Source: Candidatus Hydrogenedentota bacterium
GTDB lineage: Bacteria > Hydrogenedentota > Hydrogenedentia > Hydrogenedentales > SLHB01
DNA: 10,645 nt
Direction of reading: 5' to 3'
NCBI GenBank assembly: GCA_003552765.1
Contig: PUOI01000510.1
Location: 1-10,645 of the forward strand
Below are positions 1 to 6,352 of this stretch, one piece after another; position 1 is the first letter of the stretch; every line of letters starts with the position of its first letter. The position numbers were made by a program, and so were the translations under genes. A model generated the notes under the pieces. The model was not told where the DNA came from, searched no databases, and was given only the letters and a program-made list of their open reading frames with translations.

Positions 1-1816
1 GTTCCCGGATGAGGTTTAGGATGACGGCCTCCGCTTCGCTGGGCGCCAGGCCGAACCGCAGGGCAAGGGCGTTAGCGCACAGGCTGACGCTGTCACGTCC
101 AGGGGCGTCGCGGAAGAGGCGGCGTTCGCTGTCGTAGAGCTGGTCCTGGTAGGCCTCCTTCACGCGCGCGGCCTGTTCGCGATACGGCGCGGGATCGCGG
201 TCGAGATGCTCCATGATATCGGCCGCTGTCTCAAGCGAGGCGTAGTAGAATGCGTTCACCACCGCGTTTGCCCGGTCCGCCACCTCCCGCGGGGATTCGC
301 TGCCGTGATGCTCCGAGTCCTGTGCGAGCAGCGACGTGCCGCCGAGGCCTTCGAGCAGGCCGTCCTCGTTCTCATACCGGCCGAAATAGTCGTGGAGCCC
401 TTCAAGCGTATCGTCCGCCATGCGCTGAAGAAACCCGAGATCGCCGGAATAGCGGTAGTACTGGTCCAGCATGAGAGGCCATTGCAGGCCGTACTCCGCG
501 GTTTCCTCCTGAACGCTGCCCGGAGCGAACGTCTTCACGTTGCCGGAACCGCGCGCGCTGTTGGCGAAGCCGAGCAGCGATTTCTTGGTGAGCGACGCGT
601 CGCCCGTCATCAGCATGTGGCCGCGGCTTGTGATGACGGCCTCGCCCAGATGTTGGCCCTTCTCCAGGCTGGGATACTGGTGAAAGCCTTCCTGCGAGGC
701 GTAACCGGCCTGGTTCACGCTGAGCCGCCAAGCCCGTTCGAGCACCGGGTCCGAGGCGGTGAAGCGCCGGCCGCCGGCAGTGAACGGATGATGGCGGATG
801 TCCACCCATACCGTGGGCGGGGCAGCCACGTTCACTACTTCCACGTATCGAAACGTGCGCGCCGCAAAGAATTCGATGAGTTCCTCCGCGCCGGTCAAAC
901 GCGCAAACTCTTGATACGCGGGGCGAACCCAAATGTCCTGCGCGTCTTCCGGGGACGGCTCGAGCGTCATGCCATGACGAACTTCAATGGTTTCCCCGGC
1001 TTGACCGCCCGTGACCTCCATTCGCGTGTGCCCCACCAAGGGATGGCCGAAGTCGTAGATGTAGCGTCCCTCGCTCTGCCGGTTGATGCGCTCCGGCGTG
1101 ATGCGCCTGGTTTCGAGCGGCGGCGTGAGCGAAGGGACGAAAACCAGATCGGGCTCGCCAGTGAGCGGCGTGTCCCATGCGCCGTCGTCAAACTCGCGCG
1201 TCCGCCAGTCCTGGGGATAGTGCCGCATGTCCATATCCTCGGCGAACTGAATGTCATCGCCGATGGTCCGGCTGGCGGGAAAGGCCGCCAAACGGTGGCT
1301 CCGCCATGTCTCATCGGTGACGATGCGCTCCGTGCGGCCGTTGGGGAAACGGAGGTCCAGGGCGAGCACGAACCCTTCGCGGTTGTCTCCGCTATGCCAG
1401 ACCCGGTTGCGCAGTCCCCGATAATAGGTGTGCGCGCCAATCACGTTAACGCCCTGCGTAATCGAATCCGTCACGTCCACCGATTGGAAAGGATAGGCGA
1501 AGGGGTATCCGGGCCCGGGACCTTGAACGGCGACCGCCTCATTGATGTAGAGCTTGGCGTGGTCCTTTGCGGAAAACCGGAGCTTAGCTTCAACGGGGGC
1601 TTCTTCGAGTTCAAAGGTCTTTCGGTACAACGTGTGGACATTGCGCGGGGCATCCGGCGCGGGTTCGGGGGCGCCGTCCGCGCCAAGGAGGTCAATGGGC
1701 TCCAGCCCTTCGAGGACCGGATTGCGTAACCACTCGGCCCCTTCAAACACCTCCGCCCTGGCCGAGCCAGCCGCAATTGCCAACACAAGAATCGTCCCCG
1801 CCCAAAACAACTTCAT
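1..1816 (-). CDS. Exported GH78-like (alpha-L-rhamnosidase-type) glycoside hydrolase, C-terminus beyond window
   Basis: Seen: an uninterrupted minus-strand frame of 605 codons runs from ATG at 1816 off the left edge. A purine-rich ribosome site (AAAGGATAGG) precedes the ATG. Residues 1-21 look like a Sec signal peptide (K2, hydrophobic core, ARA before E22), so the protein is probably periplasmic or secreted. Residues about 58-175 resemble the rhamnosidase N-terminal beta domain. About 248-345 resemble the central rhamnosidase domain (YIYDFGHPLVGHTRMEV), and from about 350 the (alpha/alpha)6 catalytic barrel begins (FTASDPVLERAWRLS). Family knowledge: GH78 enzymes release terminal L-rhamnose using two acidic residues. 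The usual D-C-P-x-R-(D)E motif reads QYPSLEK at 380-386, keeping a Glu at 385 but losing the Asp and Arg. The general-base region would lie past the left edge. Inference: a divergent GH78 relative whose substrate may not be rhamnoside. Family assignment is fairly sure, activity is not. Confidence 0.85.
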   Translation of the reverse strand, partial: MKLFWAGTILVLAIAAGSARAEVFEGAEWLRNPVLEGLEPIDLLGADGAPEPAPDAPRNVHTLYRKTFELEEAPVEAKLRFSAKDHAKLYINEAVAVQGPGPGYPFAYPFQSVDVTDSITQGVNVIGAHTYYRGLRNRVWHSGDNREGFVLALDLRFPNGRTERIVTDETWRSHRLAAFPASRTIGDDIQFAEDMDMRHYPQDWRTREFDDGAWDTPLTGEPDLVFVPSLTPPLETRRITPERINRQSEGRYIYDFGHPLVGHTRMEVTGGQAGETIEVRHGMTLEPSPEDAQDIWVRPAYQEFARLTGAEELIEFFAARTFRYVEVVNVAAPPTVWVDIRHHPFTAGGRRFTASDPVLERAWRLSVNQAGYASQEGFHQYPSLEKGQHLGEAVITSRGHMLMTGDASLTKKSLLGFANSARGSGNVKTFAPGSVQEETAEYGLQWPLMLDQYYRYSGDLGFLQRMADDTLEGLHDYFGRYENEDGLLEGLGGTSLLAQDSEHHGSESPREVADRANAVVNAFYYASLETAADIMEHLDRDPAPYREQAARVKEAYQDQLYDSERRLFRDAPGRDSVSLCANALALRFGLAPSEAEAVILNLIRE

Positions 1817-1851
1817 CCACCTATCCTTTCTTCAACATATGTGCATAACGG

Positions 1852-1890
1852 ACGCCGCCTTTTGTCCATACTTGAGGACATAAGCGGCGT
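1852..1890 (-). promoter_or_regulatory. Imperfect hairpin in the leader of the GH78-like gene
   Basis: Plus-strand ACGCCGC (1852-1858) pairs with GCGGCGT (1884-1890), and TGTCC (1863-1867) pairs with GGACA (1876-1880). Between them lies a small internal loop with two possible T-A pairs; the apical loop is 8 nt. The element ends 36 bases upstream of the minus-strand start codon, so it would sit in the mRNA leader or overlap the promoter. There is no adjacent U-run, which argues against a plain intrinsic terminator. A regulatory role is inference. Confidence 0.4.
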
Positions 1891-1972
1891 AAAACGTGGT
1901 TTTTCGCTCAGTATGAGGGGCTCGTAACCGTTCCGCCTTTAGATTGTGGGTAGCCCCTTCCAGCCCGTGATT

Positions 1973-1991
1973 CATGGCCCGGAAGGCCATG
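1973..1991. repeat. 7-bp inverted repeat with 5-nt loop
   Basis: CATGGCC (1973-1979) and GGCCATG (1985-1991) flank the loop CGGAA. The arms are perfect. It lies in the middle of the divergent intergenic region and could be an operator or a small hairpin; nothing decides between these. Confidence 0.35.
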
Positions 1992-2231
1992 CCACCTCCT
2001 AGCGCATTCACTTCGGCGGTCCACACGTTTAGGGCGGGCTAAGGACTAGTGAGTGGGCAGACGCGTCCCCTTCGGGAGGTCTCCGCAGATTCGATGCTTT
2101 TTCGATGCGATGATTCATGGTATCGTAGCATGAGCGGCTGTGGAACTGCATCTCCGCCTTTGCGATTGCTTCTCACGTAACGCCGGATGAAAGACCGGCC
2201 CTGGCCTGGCCTCCGTATCAGGAGTTGGATG

Positions 2232-2864
2232 ATGACGCTTCAATGGGTTGACCTCACAATTCCAATGCACAACGGCATGACGGTTTGGCCGGGCGATCCG
2301 CCGTTTTCCATGGAGCCAGACGCGCGGATTGCCGAGGGCAGCGAGGTCAACGTGAGCAAGCTGACCTTGAGCACCCACACGGGCACCCATGTCGACGCGC
2401 CGTGGCATTTCGAGGACGGCGGCAAGAAGCTCGACGAGATCGCCACGGACGTATTCTTCGGCGAGGCCGGTCTGGTCGAGGCCATGGACGCAGACGTGGT
2501 TTCGGCGGCGGATTTGGGACCCTCCCTCTTGCCTTCGCGCCTGTTGGTGAAGACCCGCAACAGCAAGATCCCCGTCAATGCGCCCTTCCGGGACGATTTC
2601 GTGGCGCTCGACGCCTCGGCGGCCCAGCGTTGCGTGGACGAGGGCGTGCGGCTGGTGGGCGTGGACTATCTCTCGGTGGAGCCTCTCAAGCACGGCGGCC
2701 AATCCACCCATCGCATTCTGCTGCAAAACGATGTGTTGATTGTGGAAGGCTTGCTGCTTCACAAACTGAACCCTGGCCGCTGCCAATTCGTGGTGGCGCC
2801 GCTCAACCTCATGGACGCGGATGGAGCGCCGTGCCGGGCTTTCGCCGGGAGGGAACCGCCATGA
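2232..2864 (+). CDS. Cyclase-family metal-dependent hydrolase (kynurenine formamidase-like)
   Basis: A 210-aa protein of the cyclase/KynB-type amidohydrolase family (PF04199 type). Members use divalent metal to hydrolyse amides, lactones or formamides such as N-formylkynurenine. Seen: the hallmark HTGTHVDAPWHF at residues 49-60 (H49, H53, D55, H59) and a second ligand pair, H160 in STH and E172 in VEGLLL, 12 residues apart as in kynurenine formamidases. All expected metal or catalytic positions are therefore present, and the length matches the family. Start: AGGAG at 2220-2224 sits 7 bases before ATG 2232; an adjacent ATG at 2229 is equally readable. A 14-residue extension to 2187 has no ribosome site. 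The stop overlaps the glgC start (ATGA), implying translational coupling. No tryptophan-catabolism genes are nearby, so the substrate is unknown and kynB is not assigned. Confidence 0.88.
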   Translation: MTLQWVDLTIPMHNGMTVWPGDPPFSMEPDARIAEGSEVNVSKLTLSTHTGTHVDAPWHFEDGGKKLDEIATDVFFGEAGLVEAMDADVVSAADLGPSLLPSRLLVKTRNSKIPVNAPFRDDFVALDASAAQRCVDEGVRLVGVDYLSVEPLKHGGQSTHRILLQNDVLIVEGLLLHKLNPGRCQFVVAPLNLMDADGAPCRAFAGREPP

Positions 2865-4090
2865 ACACTTCGCTGGGAGACATGCGCAACGTCTTGGTGA
2901 TGGTGTTGGCCGGGGGCCAGGGCGAACGCCTCCACCCGCTCACCCGGAACCGGGCGAAACCGGCCGTTCCCTTCGGGGGCATCTACCGAATTATCGATAT
3001 CTCGTTGTCAAACTGCCTGAATTCCCAGTGCCGCAGGATCTTTGTCCTGGTCCAGTACAAGAGCCAGTCCCTGGAACGGCATATCCGTTACGCGTGGGGC
3101 ATCATGCACCCGGAACTCGGGGAATTCGTCGAGGTCGTTTCGCCCCAGAAGCGGGTGAGCGAGGACTGGTATCTGGGCACGGCGGACTCCATCTACCAGA
3201 ATCTGTATTCCGTGGACCGGGAAAGCCCGGACCAAGTGCTCGTTCTCGCGGGCGACCACATCTACAAAATGAACTACCAGCACATGGTGCGGTTTCACCG
3301 CGAGAACCAAGCCGATATCACCGTGGGCGCCATTCAAACCTCCCCGGCCGAGGCGCATCGTTTTGGGATTTTGGAGACGGACGCCGATGGCCGGGTGACC
3401 GGCTTTGAGGAGAAGCCTCGTCATCCCAAGCACATGCCGGGCAGCAGCGACGTGGCGCTGGCGAGCATGGGCATCTACGTCTTTACCCTGAAAACCCTCA
3501 AGGACGTCTGTATCGAGGATGCTCAGCGGGAAGGAACGCACGATTTTGGCAAGGACATCCTTCCCCGGGCGCTAAAGAATAAGCGCGTCTTCGCCTACGA
3601 TTTCGTCGACGAGAACCGCAAGGAACCCTTGTATTGGCGGGACGTGGGAACCATTGGCGCCTATTGGGAAGCCAACATGGACCTGGTGGACGTCGATCCC
3701 GTGTTCAATTTGTACGACGCCCAATGGCCGTTGCGGACCCGCCACAACATGGCCCCTCCCGCCAAGTTTGTTTTTGGCGAGAAGGACCGCCGGTTTGGCG
3801 TGGCGATCGATTCCGTTGTGAGCCCGGGCTGCATTGTGAGCGGGGGCGTGGTGAATCGGTGCGTGCTATCGCCCAATGTGCGTATTCACAGCTACTCCCG
3901 GTGTGAGGAGTGCGTGCTTATGCACGGCGTTTCCATCGGACGCCATGCCCGGCTGCGGCGGGTCATCGTAGAAAAGCATGTGGCGATTCCCCCTCATACC
4001 GTCATTGGCTATGATCCGGTCAAGGACGCGAAACGGTTTCACGTGACTCAGGAGGGAATTGTGGTGGTCGAGGCAAGGGACTTCAATTGA
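2861..4090 (+). CDS. glgC: Glucose-1-phosphate adenylyltransferase (ADP-glucose pyrophosphorylase)
   Basis: GlgC makes ADP-glucose from glucose 1-phosphate and ATP, the committed step of bacterial glycogen synthesis, in the cytoplasm. The protein is 409 aa, normal for the family. Seen: N-terminal nucleotide-binding motif LAGGQGERLHPLT (residues 16-28) followed by RAKPAVPFGG (31-40); WYLGTADSIYQN; LAGDHIYKMNY with catalytic-type D132; FEEKP with sugar-phosphate-binding-type K185; DVGTIGAYWEANMDL from D261. The last ~110 residues are a left-handed beta-helix with hexapeptide-like repeats (SPGCIVSGGVV, SPNVRIHSYS, IGRHARLRR), ending in the familiar IGYDP. ATG 2861 overlaps the upstream stop by ATGA; the longer in-frame extension only reads through the cyclase gene out of frame and is rejected. 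No glgA, glgB or glgP is in the window. Allosteric control is usual for the family but cannot be read here. Confidence 0.97.
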   Translation: MNTSLGDMRNVLVMVLAGGQGERLHPLTRNRAKPAVPFGGIYRIIDISLSNCLNSQCRRIFVLVQYKSQSLERHIRYAWGIMHPELGEFVEVVSPQKRVSEDWYLGTADSIYQNLYSVDRESPDQVLVLAGDHIYKMNYQHMVRFHRENQADITVGAIQTSPAEAHRFGILETDADGRVTGFEEKPRHPKHMPGSSDVALASMGIYVFTLKTLKDVCIEDAQREGTHDFGKDILPRALKNKRVFAYDFVDENRKEPLYWRDVGTIGAYWEANMDLVDVDPVFNLYDAQWPLRTRHNMAPPAKFVFGEKDRRFGVAIDSVVSPGCIVSGGVVNRCVLSPNVRIHSYSRCEECVLMHGVSIGRHARLRRVIVEKHVAIPPHTVIGYDPVKDAKRFHVTQEGIVVVEARDFN

Positions 4091-4196
4091 GCCCGCGGGC
4101 AAGCAGGCAACTCAAACGCCTTTCGGGGGATTAGAGGGTAGGCTGGGTTGTGTTTTGAGACAAGAGCAACTGCTTCTCTCCGCCCATTCCACGGCC

Positions 4197-4225
4197 TTGA
4201 AGTGTGGCAATGGGGGATGTATCCT
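4197..4225 (+). promoter_or_regulatory. Candidate sigma70 promoter before the 4291 gene
   Basis: TTGAAG (4197-4202) and TATCCT (4220-4225) are 17 bases apart, four of six matches in each box. Transcription would start near 4232, leaving a leader of about 60 bases before ATG 4291. This suggests the gene need not depend on readthrough from glgC, whose stop lies 200 bases upstream. A computed guess by eye; such matches also occur by chance. Confidence 0.35.
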
Positions 4226-4290
4226 TGCAAACATGGTAGGGCTTGGGACTTGAAGTGGTTGGAAAAACTGGAAACAGGGAGGAAGAACCT

Positions 4291-5349
4291 ATGATGTCTG
4301 CCATGGCGCCAATTCTCGTCTTGGCCACGTTGGGTACAGCCGATGTGGCCGAGCACGCCAACGCGATACTGGAGCAACAACTCGCCTGCGGGGCCATCAC
4401 CGAGGAGCTTGCGGATGGAACGCTGCGCATTGACCCTTATTCGGGGAACCTGGCGGCGCTGGGGCTACTCGAGGCCTATCGCATAACGGATCGCGACAGA
4501 TACTTGGAAGGGGCCATCGCTTGGACCGACTGGTATTTGGAGCATAGCGTCAACGGCGCGCCTTCGGTATACGAGGGGACCGCGGCCGATTACGAGGCGG
4601 TGGGGGAGCCCGCGTACGCCGATGCGACCGCGGCCACATTCACCATGGCCGCGAATAACCGGCGGCTTTTGACCCGCGATCGCGCGTTCGCCATGCGCGA
4701 GAAACCGGGCGTCTGGGGCAGCTTCAGCCTGATCCTGGACTTGCAGGATTACGACGGCCTTACCTTGCCCGCGGAAGGCGCGGAGAGCAAGGAGCTTTGG
4801 GCCAATGCATGGGTATACACGGGATTGCGCCACAGCCGCCACATGGCCGATGCCGTCAATGATATGAACTGGCTGGATCGCGCCCGGCATGCCCGGAATC
4901 GAATCTCGGATACGTTCGAGGAACTCCGCAACGAAGATGGCCTGTATCCCGCAAGACGCGAAACGCGCTCGATCGCCATTCCCGAGCCGGACGGCCGCGA
5001 AGCGCTGATCACGAGCTTGGCGGCCGCGGCGATGGGACCGTTGAGCCACGGCAAGGCGCGCGCCACCTATCAAGCCGTGCGGGATGAGTTGCCCGCGGTG
5101 GTTGAACTCGATGGCGATGAGAGCTTCTGGCTCGCCATGGCCGGAGCGCGGGCCGGCGGAACGCCTTTGGGGCGGGATGCGCTGAGTTCGCTCAAGGCCA
5201 TCGCCCAAGAGAGCAACAGCCCCAAGCGCCACGGGCAGTTTCTAATGGCCCATTCCATACTGAACCACAAAGCCCAAGAACCACGGCTGCCGGGCTTGAA
5301 CTGGCGCAGCCGGTATATCGTGGGACCGCCTTCCTCCACGTGGTGGTGA
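4291..5349 (+). CDS. Orphan alpha-helical protein, six-hairpin glycosidase-like
   Basis: I do not recognise a named family. The 352-aa protein is mostly helical. Paired-helix segments such as YSGNLAALGLLEAY (50-63), YLEGAIAWTDWYLEH and WANAWVYTGLRHSRHMADA resemble the (alpha/alpha) toroid of six-hairpin glycosidases and related non-catalytic proteins. LRNEDGLYP also fits that style. No obvious paired catalytic acids can be named. Start: GGGAGGAA (4277-4284) lies 6 bases before ATG 4291; the upstream TTG at 4243 has no such site. Residues 1-20 are hydrophobic (MAPILVLATLG, then ADVA before E21) and could be a signal peptide, but there is no Lys/Arg in the n-region, so export is uncertain. The next gene starts 73 bases downstream across a GC-rich hairpin. 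A role in polysaccharide handling is inference from fold resemblance and nearby sugar genes. Confidence 0.75.
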   Translation: MMSAMAPILVLATLGTADVAEHANAILEQQLACGAITEELADGTLRIDPYSGNLAALGLLEAYRITDRDRYLEGAIAWTDWYLEHSVNGAPSVYEGTAADYEAVGEPAYADATAATFTMAANNRRLLTRDRAFAMREKPGVWGSFSLILDLQDYDGLTLPAEGAESKELWANAWVYTGLRHSRHMADAVNDMNWLDRARHARNRISDTFEELRNEDGLYPARRETRSIAIPEPDGREALITSLAAAAMGPLSHGKARATYQAVRDELPAVVELDGDESFWLAMAGARAGGTPLGRDALSSLKAIAQESNSPKRHGQFLMAHSILNHKAQEPRLPGLNWRSRYIVGPPSSTWW

Positions 5350-5393
5350 CAGGGCCCAAGCGATAGTTCTGTTTTCCGGAGTGTAACCCAACT

Positions 5394-5419
5394 GGGGGCG
5401 GGTCACGGAACCCGCCCCC
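5394..5419 (+). terminator. Strong GC hairpin between two orphan genes, possible terminator
   Basis: GGGGGCGGGT (5394-5403) pairs perfectly with ACCCGCCCCC (5410-5419) around the 6-nt loop CACGGA. It begins 44 bases after the 5349 stop. No T-run follows on either strand, so it is not a canonical intrinsic terminator; U-less termination, RNA protection or a translational effect are all possible. It ends only 3 bases before the GTG used as the start of the next gene. Confidence 0.5.
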
Positions 5420-5422
5420 GAA

Positions 5423-6337
5423 GTGAGTGAAGCATTGCGCAAATATTTCCTAATTGCCGCCGCCATTTTTGCCGCCGTTTTACTGATAACAGCAGCCACC
5501 CTCTACATAACGTTTCTTCGGGAAGAGCCGCGTCTCCCTTACGACGACATGGTGACGGGAGAGACCGGCATTCGCGCCGTATTCTATCCTGAGCGCCTTC
5601 CCGAAGCCTTCCTTGAGCGCATGACCGAGGGACAGGATCCGCGGTTGGTCAACTGGGTCATGCCCTACGAAGTGGCCTTTCTGGGCGTGCCCGATATCGC
5701 GCAAAGCACCATGGACGTGCGCGTGGCTGTCGACAGCCGGCGGCTGGGCCGGCTCATCCCTTCCTTTGTGAACAACAGCGTGGACCTCTCTCCCGGCGGC
5801 CGCGTGACGTGGGCTCCAGAAGGCCTCAGGCGCGCGCAACGCGGCCGGTTGCTTCTGGATGGGGACATGAGGCTGGACCCGGAGACGATGGTGCAGGTCG
5901 ATTCCCGCTGGGCGGGGGTGCGCCCGAGGATGCCCTTGCCCATGGACGGGGAGCATCTGTTCGAGTTCATGCTCGACAACCGAATGGGCATGGCCTACGC
6001 CTTGGCGGGCACGTACATGACGCCCCCCGAGGGCGAGCTGGATCCCCTAATGCGGGCGGGACTCGAGTCGTTGCGGGACTTGATCTACATCCACGGACAC
6101 GCCAACTTCATCAACGACACCGACATTCGCATCGACCTGCGGTTTGAATGCGATCCCGAGGGCTCCGAAAGCACGCCTCACGCCGTTCAGTTGCTCTTGG
6201 GGATGATGATGGCGGAGCTGCGCGATCAATTGGCGGTCTCCTACGGCATGGAACTGGACGGAACGTCGGAACTCGACGGGTTCACCGTGCGCGGGGAGTA
6301 CATCCTTACCGATGTGCATCTCGCGTACATGAACTGA
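5423..6337 (+). CDS. Orphan single-pass membrane protein with large extracytoplasmic domain
   Basis: Not recognised. The 304-aa reading begins with a short cytoplasmic stretch (R6, K7), one strong transmembrane helix at about residues 8-32 (YFLIAAAIFAAVLLIT), then R33-E-E and a soluble domain of about 270 residues, probably outside the cytoplasmic membrane. No Cys lipobox is seen. The soluble part has no motif I can name; it contains alternating hydrophobic strands (AQSTMDVRVAVD, DTDIRIDLRFEC) and a Met-rich helix (LLLGMMMAELRDQL). Start: GTG 5423 is the first start codon after an in-frame stop at 5384, but it has no ribosome site because a GC hairpin ends at 5419; TTG 5435 is an alternative that still keeps the helix. 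It is in the same direction as the upstream orphan gene and convergent with the following minus-strand gene (15-bp gap). Being coding is well supported by length and membrane topology. Confidence 0.75.
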   Translation: MSEALRKYFLIAAAIFAAVLLITAATLYITFLREEPRLPYDDMVTGETGIRAVFYPERLPEAFLERMTEGQDPRLVNWVMPYEVAFLGVPDIAQSTMDVRVAVDSRRLGRLIPSFVNNSVDLSPGGRVTWAPEGLRRAQRGRLLLDGDMRLDPETMVQVDSRWAGVRPRMPLPMDGEHLFEFMLDNRMGMAYALAGTYMTPPEGELDPLMRAGLESLRDLIYIHGHANFINDTDIRIDLRFECDPEGSESTPHAVQLLLGMMMAELRDQLAVSYGMELDGTSELDGFTVRGEYILTDVHLAYMN

Positions 6338-6352
6338 TTCGCGTCAATCCCT

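Larger units (their letters stand above)
1817..2231. other. Divergent intergenic region without a supported gene
   Basis: About 415 bases separate the divergent starts of the glycosidase (minus) and the cyclase-family gene (plus). It should hold the promoters of both. I find no convincing sigma70 pair on either strand; the best plus-strand candidate is a poor -35 with TATCGT at 2121-2126. It contains a long imperfect hairpin (1852-1890), a 7-bp hairpin (1973-1991), an imperfect hairpin (about 2105-2131) and the 10-mer TGATTCATGG twice (1968-1977, 2111-2120). The only small frame, 2026-1832 on the minus strand, starts with GTG and lacks a ribosome site. Confidence 0.6.

Noticed and set aside
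206..1729. Long plus-strand frame (507 codons) opposite the GH78-like gene
   Set aside because: It is antisense to a gene with clear domains and a signal peptide, has no ribosome site or family resemblance, and is Arg/Val-rich as expected of a GC-rich shadow frame.
1832..2026. 64-codon minus-strand frame just upstream of the glycosidase
   Set aside because: GTG start without ribosome site, unremarkable composition, and it runs through the hairpin at 1852-1890; more likely leader or promoter DNA.
2115..2786. Minus-strand frame of 223 codons opposite the cyclase-family gene
   Set aside because: It mirrors a gene with intact metal-binding motifs; no recognisable protein features of its own.
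2285..2860. 192-codon upstream extension of glgC in the same frame
   Set aside because: It reads out of frame through the cyclase-family gene; GlgC homology starts right after ATG 2861.
4092..4101. Palindrome GCCCGCGGGC right after the glgC stop
   Set aside because: Perfectly self-complementary without a loop and with no T-run, so it cannot form a proper terminator hairpin.
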